Shown: one piece after another, positions 55,586 through 63,125 of the stretch
Position numbering within the stretch: position 1 is the stretch's first letter
Layout of the letters: each line of letters begins with the position of its first letter
Assembly: GCF_000153125.2 (NCBI RefSeq)
Contig: NZ_CM002299.1
Span: forward strand, 1,422,975-1,486,974
Reading direction: 5' to 3'
Length of the DNA: 64,000 bases
Source: Congregibacter litoralis KT71
GTDB taxonomy: Bacteria > Pseudomonadota > Gammaproteobacteria > Pseudomonadales > Halieaceae
The notes under the pieces: model-generated
Database searches by the model: none
Seen by the model: only the letters and a program-made list of their open reading frames with translations
What the model was told of the DNA's origin: nothing
Position numbers and translations under genes: made by a program

Positions 55586-56055
55586 GCAGGAGTAATTTGA
55601 TGAGATTTATTGGCCAATCGCTCCTGCATGTTTTGGGGTCAGCTCTTCTCTTTGTGACGGGTGCGGTCACCGCTCAGCAAGAGGAGGTCACGTATTACCA
55701 CTACGACGCCCTCGGTTCCCCGGTGCTGGCTACGGATGAGACGGGAGCGGTGAAGTGGCGTGAGGCCTATGCGCCCTACGGCGGACGTTTATTGGAAGAA
55801 AGTCGTGAGCAGGACTGCTCCGTAAACCCCTGTGAGTCGACCAATTCACCTTGGGAGAATCGGCAGTTCTACACAGGTAAGTACGATGAGGCTGATACTG
55901 GTCTTACATACTTTGGAGCGCGCTGGTACGACCCGAGTCTGGGTCGATTTCTGAGTGTTGATCCGGTTGAGTTTCAGGAGAGCAGCGTCTTCTCGTTTAA
56001 CCGGTATGCCTACGCGAACGGAAATCCGTATAAGTATGTAGACCCTGATGGCCGC
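55490..56055 (+). repeat. Direct repeat copy A (end of Rhs carrier plus tip gene start)
   Basis: These 566 bases recur at 57251-57816 with few differences and equal length. They cover the last 31 codons of the giant gene, the spacer with its ribosome site, and the tip gene down to the 'YVDPDGR' border, after which the two tips diverge completely. Confidence 0.93.
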
Positions 56056-56550
56056 GCTGTAGAAACAGCCTGGGATATTTTCAATGTCGCTTTGGGCGTG
56101 CGGTCGCTCGCATCGAATTTAGTGGCGGGGAACTACGGAGCAGCAGCGCTCGATGGCGTCGGAGTATTAGTTGACGGCGTGGCGGCTGCTTTTCCGTTTG
56201 TGCCAGCTGGAGCAAGCTCAGCCATCCGCGGCGCACGTGACGTGACAAAGGGCGGAGAGCGACTTGCGACAGGCTTCAAGGGCAGTAAAGGTTACGAGCT
56301 CAAAAATGCGCCTTACCAAAAAGTACGAAACGCCGATGGAGAAGTTGCTGGGCGACAGTACTCGGGCCATGCCTTCGATCAAATGCAAAATCGAGGCGTG
56401 ATGCCATCGTCGGTAGAGAATGCTATCAAGCAAGGAAAGTCATCTCCAGATCCGATACCAGGCCGAACCAGACATTTTGATTCCGATAACAATGTAACTG
56501 TTGTCTCTCAAGCTAAAAAAGTCGTTACCGTTATGAGGGGCAAGAGGTAG
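55600..56550 (+). CDS. Secreted Rhs tip 1: Rhs core end with a DUF4258-like toxin domain
   Basis: A 316-residue protein from ATG 55600, with AGGAG 7 bases upstream. It has its own signal peptide ('SALLFVTGAVTAQQ'). Next comes the Rhs core end, 'VTYYHYDALGSPVLATDETG' to 'TGLTYFGARWYDPSLGRFLS' and 'YVDPDGR' (about residue 150), and then a variable tip. The last 65 residues, 'YSGHAFDQMQNRGVMPSSVE' to 'VTVVSQAKKVVTVMRGKR', match the pattern of DUF4258-type domains, which I infer to be RNase toxins. Normally this core end is fused to the Rhs shell; here it is a separate exported protein. A candidate immunity gene starts directly after the stop. Confidence 0.85.
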   Translation: MRFIGQSLLHVLGSALLFVTGAVTAQQEEVTYYHYDALGSPVLATDETGAVKWREAYAPYGGRLLEESREQDCSVNPCESTNSPWENRQFYTGKYDEADTGLTYFGARWYDPSLGRFLSVDPVEFQESSVFSFNRYAYANGNPYKYVDPDGRAVETAWDIFNVALGVRSLASNLVAGNYGAAALDGVGVLVDGVAAAFPFVPAGASSAIRGARDVTKGGERLATGFKGSKGYELKNAPYQKVRNADGEVAGRQYSGHAFDQMQNRGVMPSSVENAIKQGKSSPDPIPGRTRHFDSDNNVTVVSQAKKVVTVMRGKR

Positions 56551-56847
56551 ATGGCCTGTAGCAAATATGACTCAAGGCAGATTGCAAAAATGCAAAGGCA
56601 ACTGAAGTCATACCTCAATGGCAGTCTTGAGTTGGGTGAGTTGATCGAAGACCTTATATTTTTAAGAAACTCGCTCGAGTCATGCTCTGATGAATGGGAT
56701 CGCAAGTTCACTGACAAACTCACAGATTTAGAGTCGGCAAATTCATACCTTATTGACAAAGAACTCGAAAGGCCCGATGAGATAACGAAAGCGGTTATCG
56801 ACTCTGCGATTCCTGGGTTAGGAAAACTAATCGATAGCTTAAAGTAG
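56551..56847 (+). CDS. Candidate immunity protein for Rhs tip 1
   Basis: A 98-residue protein whose ATG directly follows the tip 1 stop, with no spacer. It is small, acidic, largely helical and soluble ('LNGSLELGELIEDLIFLRNS', 'DKLTDLESANSYLI'), as immunity proteins for cytoplasmic toxins usually are. It has no signal peptide. I recognise no named family. The role is inferred from position, size and composition. Confidence 0.7.
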   Translation: MACSKYDSRQIAKMQRQLKSYLNGSLELGELIEDLIFLRNSLESCSDEWDRKFTDKLTDLESANSYLIDKELERPDEITKAVIDSAIPGLGKLIDSLK

Positions 56848-56867
56848 TGTAACGTGCCTCTAGGCGT

Positions 56868-57345
56868 TTTGGTCGGTAGAATGAATGGACACCAGAGAAG
56901 ATGGCAAGTGTACGTATTGAATATATTGAGGAAATCGGCGGGTTAGTGGAATGTAAGCGTCAGAGTGCTCTGATGTTACAAAGAGAATTGCTGGCCTCGA
57001 TGGCGGATTTTCTGCTGACCTTACGAAGTCTGCCGCTAAGTCTAGGTCCGGCCATCGAAATGCTGGAAACAAGTTGCACGATGCTATGTCCAGCGATCCG
57101 CAACTCCGCGCCAACATAGAGAAAAAGTTCGGTAATGATGCTTTTGATCGAACCAGCACTAGCGGGGAGGAAGAAGAATTCCCGCTGGCGCGGAATGCGA
57201 TCACAACAGCTCTAATCCGAATCAATTGGATCTACGATCAAAAGCTAATCAACGCCGTTAACGATTACCTGGGCTACTATTCCAGCAACAACGGTAATGC
57301 GTCGAGGCATCCGGTCTTCACCATCAACTACACGCTGGCCGACTA
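56868..57345 (+). pseudogene. Decayed Rhs tip with an HNH-like toxin end, fused to repeat copy B
   Basis: Between the first immunity gene and copy B lie remnants of an older tip. One frame reads 'NKLHDAMSSDPQLRANIEKK' and 'FGNDAFDRTSTSG'; after a frameshift between about 57120 and 57181 another reads 'DHNSSNPNQLDLRSKAN', resembling the end of HNH-type nuclease toxins (HN...NP..LDLR.K). It stops exactly at 57251, where copy B begins with the tail of the carrier gene ('AVNDYLGYYSSNNGNASRHP') to a stop at 57345. So a former tip lost its end and immunity gene when copy B replaced them. Confidence 0.65.
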
Positions 57346-57816
57346 GATAGGAGTAATTTGATGAGACTTCTTAGCCAATCGCTCCTGCATGTTCTGGGAC
57401 CAGCTCTTTTCTTTGTGACGGGTGCGGTCACCGCTCAGCAAGAGGAGGTCACGTATTACCACTACGACGCCCTCGGTTCTCCGGTGGTGGCTACGGATGA
57501 GACGGGAGCGGTGAAGTGGCGTGAGGCCTATGCGCCCTACGGCGGACGCTTATTAGAAGAAAGTCGTGAGCAGGACTGCTCGGTGAACCCCTGTGAGTCG
57601 ACGAATTCACCTTGGGAGAATCGGCAGTTCTACACGGGTAAGTACGATGAGGCTGATACTGGTCTTACATACTTTGGAGCGCGGTGGTACGACCCAAGTT
57701 TGGGGCGATTTCTGAGCGTTGATCCGGTTGAGTTTCAGGAAGGTAGTGTCTTCTCATTTAATCGGTATTCGTATGCGAATAATAATCCTTACTTGTACGT
57801 CGATCCCGATGGTCGT
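57251..57816 (+). repeat. Direct repeat copy B (end of Rhs carrier plus tip gene start)
   Basis: Second copy of the 566-bp repeat, 1761 bases after copy A and in the same orientation. The 31-codon carrier tail it brings has no carrier gene in front of it, showing the direction of duplication: copy B derives from an intact carrier-tip junction like that at 55490. Confidence 0.93.
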
Positions 57817-58371
57817 TTTGCGCTCTTCGGGTTCCTCGTCGGTGCTGGTTTGGAGGCGGCAAGACAGGCGATTACCGGTGAGCTATCTTTGTCTTGGTCG
57901 AGCGCGGGAAAAATTTCCATCTCTGGTGTTTCTGGCACAACGGGTGTTGGTCTGGGAAGAGGAGTCGCAAACCTGACTGGTAACGTTCTGGTAAGAGCGG
58001 GAGCCAATGCATCCGCGGGAGCCGTTCTAGGGGCATCCGTAACGGCTGCAAACAATGCCGTCGATGGTCGAGAGATGACGGCTGGTGTTGGCATTGGTGC
58101 TGCCACGGGGGCTATCGGTGGGTTTGGAGGTTCGCTTATCGGCGATGGCCTTGATGCTTCGATTAGTCTTGCTCGCTCAAGAGCTCTGAGTAAGATCCCT
58201 ATAAGCACCAAGAACCTCTACCAACACATAGACGAAGCCACTCGTCCGGCACACACCTCTTCGGCCGCACCGAAAGCCGTGGGCATAGGTGAGGCGATCG
58301 GAAACGCAGTGAGTGGCGCAGGAGGAGCAGCGCAAGCTGCAGCTTGCAAATCAGGAGTAGATTCGTGCTGA
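57361..58371 (+). CDS. Secreted Rhs tip 2: Rhs core end with an unrecognised C-terminal region
   Basis: A 336-residue protein from ATG 57361, with TAGGAG 7 bases upstream. The first 150 residues are nearly the same as in tip 1 (signal peptide, 'YFGARWYDPSLGRFLS', 'YVDPDGR'). After that the sequence is new: Gly- and Ala-rich and hydrophobic ('GRGVANLTGNVLVRAGANAS', 'GVGIGAATGAIGGFGGSLIG'), ending with 'KSGVDSC'. The Gly-rich part looks like a pre-toxin or membrane-inserting segment; no nuclease or protease motif is seen. The following small membrane-protein gene overlaps the stop by 7 bases and may give immunity. Confidence 0.8.
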   Translation: MRLLSQSLLHVLGPALFFVTGAVTAQQEEVTYYHYDALGSPVVATDETGAVKWREAYAPYGGRLLEESREQDCSVNPCESTNSPWENRQFYTGKYDEADTGLTYFGARWYDPSLGRFLSVDPVEFQEGSVFSFNRYSYANNNPYLYVDPDGRFALFGFLVGAGLEAARQAITGELSLSWSSAGKISISGVSGTTGVGLGRGVANLTGNVLVRAGANASAGAVLGASVTAANNAVDGREMTAGVGIGAATGAIGGFGGSLIGDGLDASISLARSRALSKIPISTKNLYQHIDEATRPAHTSSAAPKAVGIGEAIGNAVSGAGGAAQAAACKSGVDSC

Positions 58372-58601
58372 TACGTCTAAAAGGCCTGATGTTCTTTGTA
58401 CTATTGGTCGCGCCAGAGAGCTTGGCTGCACTGTTGCTTGGTGCTCTGATGGAGGGCGTGTATCGAATATTCGTGCGTTTCGATTTGCTTTCAGGTGGTA
58501 TGGAATTCTTTAGCTTGGGCGCAGGTTTGGGATTGTTCTGCATATTACTCACATGGAACGTGGTAGTGTTTTTCTGGAAGAGAGGTCGAGGGGATTCTTA
58601 G
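58365..58601 (+). CDS. Small membrane protein, candidate immunity for Rhs tip 2
   Basis: 78 residues from GTG 58365, which has AGGAG 7 bases upstream and overlaps the tip 2 stop by 7 bases. Two hydrophobic segments (about residues 8-30 and 50-70, 'LGAGLGLFCILLTWNVVVFF') and a basic C-terminus (KRGRGDS) mark an inner-membrane protein. Membrane immunity proteins usually guard against toxins that act on membranes or in the periplasm, which agrees with the hydrophobic tip 2. Function is inferred from position. Confidence 0.6.
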   Translation: MLIRLKGLMFFVLLVAPESLAALLLGALMEGVYRIFVRFDLLSGGMEFFSLGAGLGLFCILLTWNVVVFFWKRGRGDS

Positions 58602-58928
58602 CTTGAGACAAAGTGATGGTCTTGGTTTTTCGCCGCCCGTTTTATCATCCGGATATGTCGTTCTGAAGTGCGTCAATTTCTATCGCTTTTTGTCTCAAAG
58701 ACATGAAAGGGCGACGATTGAGGGTGTGTAAAAACTACGCCGTAGAGCTCAAACAAAAAACCCGGTTGGATTCAGCTGGGTTTTTTCTTTTCGACACAAA
58801 TTCACTTGGTCATTATCGGTTAATCGTGGCCAACATCCTCGATACCCCGATCTCATTGATCTGATACGGCCTGAGTTTTCCCGACACTTTTTGTGGTAAA
58901 AATCATAGATGATCACAAGAGGTAGACA
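58602..58928. other. Spacer between the toxin locus and an IS3 remnant
   Basis: A 327-bp stretch with no recognised gene. It contains the terminator hairpin at 58755-58786. The part after 58860 (CGGCCTGAGTTTTCCCGACACTT) probably belongs to the left end of the IS3-type element whose OrfA starts at 58929. Confidence 0.5.
58755..58786. terminator. Hairpin with A and T runs after the Rhs toxin locus
   Basis: AAAAAACCC (58755-58763) pairs with GGGTTTTTT (58778-58786) around a 14-base loop. The T run on the plus strand and the A run before the stem would let it stop transcripts from both directions. It ends the toxin-immunity transcript. Confidence 0.65.
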
Positions 58929-59804
58929 ATGTCTAAAGGGATTCGATACACGGATGAGTTCAAGCAAGAAGCCGTAAACCAGGTCGTCGTGCACGGCTAC
59001 ACAGTGCTCGATGTCAGCCAGTGGCTGGGTATCTCGAACAAGAGTCTTTACGACTGGATAAAAAAGGTTCAGTAAACCCACCGCTCAGCGTGAAGAAGAA
59101 GCGGACCTACGTGCAGAAGTTGCTCGTCTCAAACGTGATCTACGACGCGCCGAACAAGAGAGAAACATTTTAAAGGAAGCTGCCGTGTTCTTTGCCGGCG
59201 AGTCAAAGAAAACTACACGTCCATAAAATCTCGTAGTGAGACGTATCCCGTGCGGGTACTGTGTCGAGCTTTGGAAGTGCATCCCAGCAGCTATTACAGT
59301 TGGCTGGCAGCACCGGTGAGTGAGCGCGCTGAAACAGATCGAAGCCTAACCGGTCATATCAAGCAGTTCTGGCTGGAGAGCGGTGGTCACTCGGGTTACC
59401 GCAATACTCACTTGGATATGACAGAAGCTCAAATCATCTGTGGCCGCGACCGTGTTTTGCGCCTTATGCGCGCTGCAGGCTTACGGTCAGAGCGAGGATA
59501 CAAGCGGCCTAGAGGCTACTACAGCGGAACGCCAAGCACGCTCGCGCCGAATACGCTCGATCGGCAATTCAACGTGGAGCGGCCCAATCAATGGTGGGTC
59601 AGCGACATCACCTACATCCATACGCACGAGGGCTTTTTGTTTCTAGCCGTAGTCATAGAGCTATTCGCACGCAATATTGTCGGTTGGTCGATGGCCAACC
59701 GAATCACTGACGACTTAGTGCTTGACGCGTTAACGATGGCCTACTGGCGCCGACGGCCAAGCGATAAGGTGAGTTTGCATTCAGACTGAATCGCCACCAG
59801 TTCT

Positions 59805-60677
59805 CTAGACACTTTCCAGCTGTTTTTCGTGATGCTGTTCGTAGTCTACAGGTGACAGCAGGCTGTTCGAGCCATGCCGGCGTCTGACGTTGTAGAACAT
59901 CTCGATATAGTCAAAGATATCGGCCCGGGCATCCTGCCGGGTCGGATATATCTTGCGCTTCACGCGCTCGCGTTTCAGTAGCTGGAAGAAGCTTTCAGCG
60001 ACTGCGTTGTCATGGCAGTTGCCGCGTCTGCTCATACTGCCCTCAAGGCCGTTTGCGCGTAGAAACGCGCTCCAGTCATAGCTTGTGTATTGACTGCCCT
60101 GGTCCGAATGAACAAGTACCTTGCTCACCGGCTTGCGACGCCACACCGACATCAACAAGGCATCTAGAACCAGATCGCTCGTGATCCGTGATTGCATCGA
60201 CCAGCCAATCACCCGGCGCGAGAATAAGTCGATGACCACGGCCAGGTACAACCAGCCTTCGTGGGTCCGAATATGGGTGATGTCGGTCGCCCATCGCTCG
60301 TTCGGCGCAGCCGGATTAAACTGTCTCTGCAGTACGTTAGGCGTCACATCATGCGCTTTGCCAACCTTATGCCGTGGCTTGCGATATCCAACCTGCGCCC
60401 TGATTCCAGCGTCTTTCATGAGACGGTGGACACGGTTGGGGCCGCAACACTCGCCTATTTCATGCAAATCACGATGGATCTTCCGATAGCCATACACAGC
60501 ACCGGACTCGAGCCAGAACTGCTTGATCAGGCCAGAGAGCCGCTTGTCCTCACAACCGCGAGCCGATAGCGGCTGTCGACGCCACGCATAGAAACCGCTG
60601 GGGTGAACGTTAAGCAAAGAACACAGATGCCGCACCGGCAACTGGTGGCGATGGGATTGAATAAAAGCGTACCTCAC
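59805..60677 (-). CDS. IS3-family OrfB transposase of the nested element
   Basis: A 290-residue transposase. The DDE residues are Asp in 'RWATDITHIRTHEGWLYLAV', Asp in 'KVLVHSDQGSQYTSYDW' and Glu in 'NCHDNAVAESFFQLLKRE'. It ends with the typical 'DIFDYIEMFYNVRRRHG'. Its GTG overlaps the OrfA stop by 4 bases, but the active form is likely an OrfAB fusion through the A7 slippery run at 60707-60713 (read on the minus strand). Confidence 0.95.
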   Translation of the reverse strand: MRYAFIQSHRHQLPVRHLCSLLNVHPSGFYAWRRQPLSARGCEDKRLSGLIKQFWLESGAVYGYRKIHRDLHEIGECCGPNRVHRLMKDAGIRAQVGYRKPRHKVGKAHDVTPNVLQRQFNPAAPNERWATDITHIRTHEGWLYLAVVIDLFSRRVIGWSMQSRITSDLVLDALLMSVWRRKPVSKVLVHSDQGSQYTSYDWSAFLRANGLEGSMSRRGNCHDNAVAESFFQLLKRERVKRKIYPTRQDARADIFDYIEMFYNVRRRHGSNSLLSPVDYEQHHEKQLESV

Positions 60678-60952
60678 TCGGATTGGCTCGCGAAGTACGC
60701 CGCGGCTTTTTTTAGAATGTCACGCTCCTCCGTGACACGCTTAAGCTCTTTTTGTAGCCGACGAATCTCGGCCTGATCATCAGCCTCCACTCGATGTTGC
60801 TCAGCAGCCGGCCCGTACTTCTTCACCCAGGCATACAGACTGTGCGTCGTCACGCCCAGCCGACTGGCCACGTCCGCCACGCTGTAGCCGCGATCCGTGA
60901 TCTGGCGAACGGCTTCTCTCTTGAATTCTTCGGGGTAACGCTTGTTGCTCAT
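60674..60952 (-). CDS. IS3-family OrfA of the nested element
   Basis: 92 residues from the ATG at 60950-60952. The helix-turn-helix is 'YPEEFKREAVRQITDRGYSV' and 'ASRLGVTTHSLYAWVKKYG', followed by a coiled coil ('EIRRLQKELKRVTEERDILK'). The codons for 'ILKKAAAYF' contain seven A residues followed by G, a standard -1 frameshift site in this family. An upstream in-frame start at 61000 lies in the terminal repeat region and is unlikely. Confidence 0.92.
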   Translation of the reverse strand: MSNKRYPEEFKREAVRQITDRGYSVADVASRLGVTTHSLYAWVKKYGPAAEQHRVEADDQAEIRRLQKELKRVTEERDILKKAAAYFASQSE

Positions 60953-61195
60953 AAACACCTCTCTGATAGCCATTTTGTATGGCTGAAAGGTGTCTAGCAA
61001 ACTGGTGGCGATTCAGACCAAGGGTCCCAGTATACGGGTCATCGCTGCCAACGATTATTGAAGACGTTGAACATCGAGCCGAGTATGAGTCGCCGGGGTA
61101 ACTGTCATGACAATGCGGTGGCTGAGAGCTTCTTTGCTAACCTAAAAAAGGAAAAGATCCGCCGAAAGAGATACCGGACGCGAGAAGACCGTTAG

Positions 61196-61594
61196 GATGA
61201 AGAAGAATAGGAAGAGTAGCCCCAGCGACAATATGTACAGATCAATTTTCCGTCTAATATACAAAGGCTTACCTCCGTTGGGCCTCCATTTGTCTTCTGC
61301 TCGGCACAGGGCGCTAAGGCCGGCGGCTTTGATGCATGATTTCCACCGTACTCCTGAGCGTTTTCTCTTCTAGCAGCGGAACCGCTGGGTTCCACGAATC
61401 AATTAGTACTAAATGGGAATGGGCCCAAGGTGACTATCGTGTTTCGGCCAAGCTACTAATTTAGTATGAATCCCTGTATCGGTGGCGAAGAGCGTCGAAA
61501 ATCGAGTTAGCGGCGGCGCATTGTCGAGACTTATCGGAGACGTAAGTCATCTCTAGGCCCATATTTGTATTGCGGGCATAGAAGGCAAGGATAG
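61196..61594. other. Gap between IS debris and the ImmA/IrrE gene
   Basis: About 400 bases, AT-rich in part, with no recognised gene, RNA or repeat. The missing 3' end of the outer IS3 copy is not found here, so the deletion that cut it also removed its right inverted repeat. Confidence 0.45.
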
Positions 61595-62758
61595 TCATTG
61601 TCGGCGAAAAGGAATGATATTGGATTGAATGTTGCGGAGTTTTGGGCTTGGTCCGTCCTGAACACTGAAAAGACCAGGTTCATCGATGAGGATGTCCAGA
61701 TCGACGCCGCTTAGGCTGATCTCTGCCATAAGCTGCTCCTTGGTTTTGACTTCTTCGTCAAGAAGCAGTTTGACACTCTTCTTTAACAAGCTAGGTTTCT
61801 CAGGTTCGACAGTGTCGTCAAGAGGCTCTCTTTTTCTCCATTTCCGCCGCGAAAGGCCAACATAAAGGCGGCGTTTCTGCTCCTCATCTATCAGTCCCAG
61901 CTGATGAGCACGCATAATTTGCATCGCGATAGTCACATTCCAACGTGGTTTTAGAGCACGGAAAACGTCCACGCTAAGGTCGTACAGGTCATTGCTATAT
62001 GCTATCGCTGGCGTCAGAAATGCCCCGGCAAAACGATGAGCTTGGCTCTCGAGTAGCTTGTAGTCAGACGCATCAGTTAGGTGCTTCCTCTGGACCTGTT
62101 GATGCAAAACGAGGTGCCCCAACTCATGAGCGGCATCAAACCTCGATCGGAAATAGTTGTCTTTGTCGGTGGAGAGAACCACGAAAGGATGAGGCTTCCA
62201 GCTCTCTGAGAAAGCGTCTAGCTTCTCGGATTCGAAGCATGTTCTCCAGACAATTACTCCGTTCGATTCAAGGGTTCGAATCACGTCCGCAATGGGAGCG
62301 CTGCCCAAATTCCAGTGGGTTCTCAACTCGTTTGCGATCGACTCAATTTGGTTTACCTCCAGTTGCCTAAAATCGGCAGGAATGTCGAAGCTAGGGAGGT
62401 TTACAGGGGGGAAATCAATGAATTCCAAGACATACTCAGTCAGGTCTCTCGCCCAAGAGTACTTAGCCTCTACTAAAACACGAGAAGCTTTAGTAGCTGC
62501 AGCCATTGATCGATAGAAAAGTGTTTTAGTTTCGGAATCGGATGCTGGCTTGAAGAAATAACTGACTGGGACACGCAAAGCGGTTGCAAGGGACTCAACG
62601 ACTTCTTGGCGAGGTTTCTGTTTTCCTGACTCATAGAGCGAAATGGAGCTCTGCGAAACCTCGATTAGCTCTGACAGCGCTAGCGAAGATAGGCCTCGTA
62701 CGTTCTTTGCTTGGACGAGCCTCTGTCCAACAAAGTTGTCGACGCCTTTAGCTGGCAT
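61595..62758 (-). CDS. XRE-helix-turn-helix protein fused to an ImmA/IrrE-type metallopeptidase
   Basis: 387 residues. Residues 10-70 form a Cro/XRE helix-turn-helix ('RGLSSLALSELIEVSQSSIS', 'LYESGKQKPRQEVVESLATA'). The middle holds the zinc peptidase motif HExxH in 'FDAAHELGHLVLHQQ' (about residue 213) and the downstream acidic ligand region 'LESQAHRFAGAFLTP'. ImmA/IrrE peptidases cleave repressors or antitoxin-like regulators to switch on mobile elements, stress genes or toxin systems. The C-terminal 90 residues are basic and then acidic with no known domain. The start overlaps the upstream gene by 11 bases, making it the last gene of a three-gene operon. Confidence 0.9.
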   Translation of the reverse strand: MPAKGVDNFVGQRLVQAKNVRGLSSLALSELIEVSQSSISLYESGKQKPRQEVVESLATALRVPVSYFFKPASDSETKTLFYRSMAAATKASRVLVEAKYSWARDLTEYVLEFIDFPPVNLPSFDIPADFRQLEVNQIESIANELRTHWNLGSAPIADVIRTLESNGVIVWRTCFESEKLDAFSESWKPHPFVVLSTDKDNYFRSRFDAAHELGHLVLHQQVQRKHLTDASDYKLLESQAHRFAGAFLTPAIAYSNDLYDLSVDVFRALKPRWNVTIAMQIMRAHQLGLIDEEQKRRLYVGLSRRKWRKREPLDDTVEPEKPSLLKKSVKLLLDEEVKTKEQLMAEISLSGVDLDILIDEPGLFSVQDGPSPKLRNIQSNIIPFRRQ

Positions 62759-63125
62759 CTTCTAGCCGACGCGCCTGTTTTACTCCTGGCTTCAGGGTTG
62801 GCTCTACTTGTTGGTGACTTGCCTGAGTTTGATCAATTGCGGATCGTGCTCCTATTTCCTGTAGATCTCTTATCTCAGTTAGACAGACTGGCGTGTCCAC
62901 CCATTGCTCAAAGTTCGGGTCGGGAAAAACAATACTTATACTACCGAACTCCTGTTTAAGTTCTCCGCGTTCACTGCCAGCGCTATTCATGAAAACGACG
63001 ATCGCTTCAGCGCTTACGGCAAACTCGCGCCGAAGACCAAAGCCGATTTTACCTTCGTGCAGCATATGGCGCATCACCTCGACAGTGGGGCAACGATGGC
63101 GTTGCTCCAACCTCCATTTATTCAA
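62748..63125 (-). CDS. Small protein of unknown function between rhomboid and ImmA genes
   Basis: A 125-residue protein if started at TTG 63125, which overlaps the rhomboid stop (TTGA). An ATG at 63072-63074 would give about 108 residues ('MRHMLHEGKIGFGLRREFAV'). The core 'FAVSAEAIVVFMNSAG' and 'SISIVFPDPNFEQWV' suggests a small alpha/beta domain. No membrane segment is seen. Overlaps on both sides tie it to its neighbours. It could be the substrate or regulator of one of the two proteases; I recognise no family. Confidence 0.55.
   Translation of the reverse strand: MNKWRLEQRHRCPTVEVMRHMLHEGKIGFGLRREFAVSAEAIVVFMNSAGSERGELKQEFGSISIVFPDPNFEQWVDTPVCLTEIRDLQEIGARSAIDQTQASHQQVEPTLKPGVKQARRLEDAS

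Larger units (their letters stand above)
59787..61015 (-). mobile_element. Intact IS3-family element nested in another IS3 copy
   Basis: A 1229-bp element with inverted ends that share TGAATCGCCACCAGTT and, after two differing bases, CTAGACA. It is flanked by a 3-bp target duplication GAC (59784-59786 and 61016-61018). Removing it and one GAC rejoins the host transposase as 'HSDQGSQYTGH' in frame. It encodes OrfA and OrfB without breaks and could be active. Confidence 0.95.
58929..61195 (+). mobile_element. Inactivated IS3-family element, interrupted by a second IS3 element and cut at the 3' end
   Basis: OrfA starts at 58929 ('GIRYTDEFKQEAVNQVVVHG') but one extra G near 59068 causes a stop at 59073-59075; the rest of OrfA ('EEADLRAEVARLKRDLRRAE') continues in the next frame to 59226. 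OrfB runs from about 59200 through 'WVSDITYIHTHEGFLFLAVV' and the DDE context 'VSLHSD', where it is split at 59787 by another element. It resumes at 61016 with 'QGSQYTGHRCQRLLKTLN', the Glu context 'DNAVAESFFANLKKEK', and ends early at 'RTREDR'. The usual 'DIFDYIEMFYN' end is missing. It therefore has three separate faults. Confidence 0.88.

Noticed and set aside
56901..57119. A 72-codon frame as a separate gene
   Set aside because: Its better reading is as part of a decayed Rhs tip in shifted frames, cut by the direct repeat.
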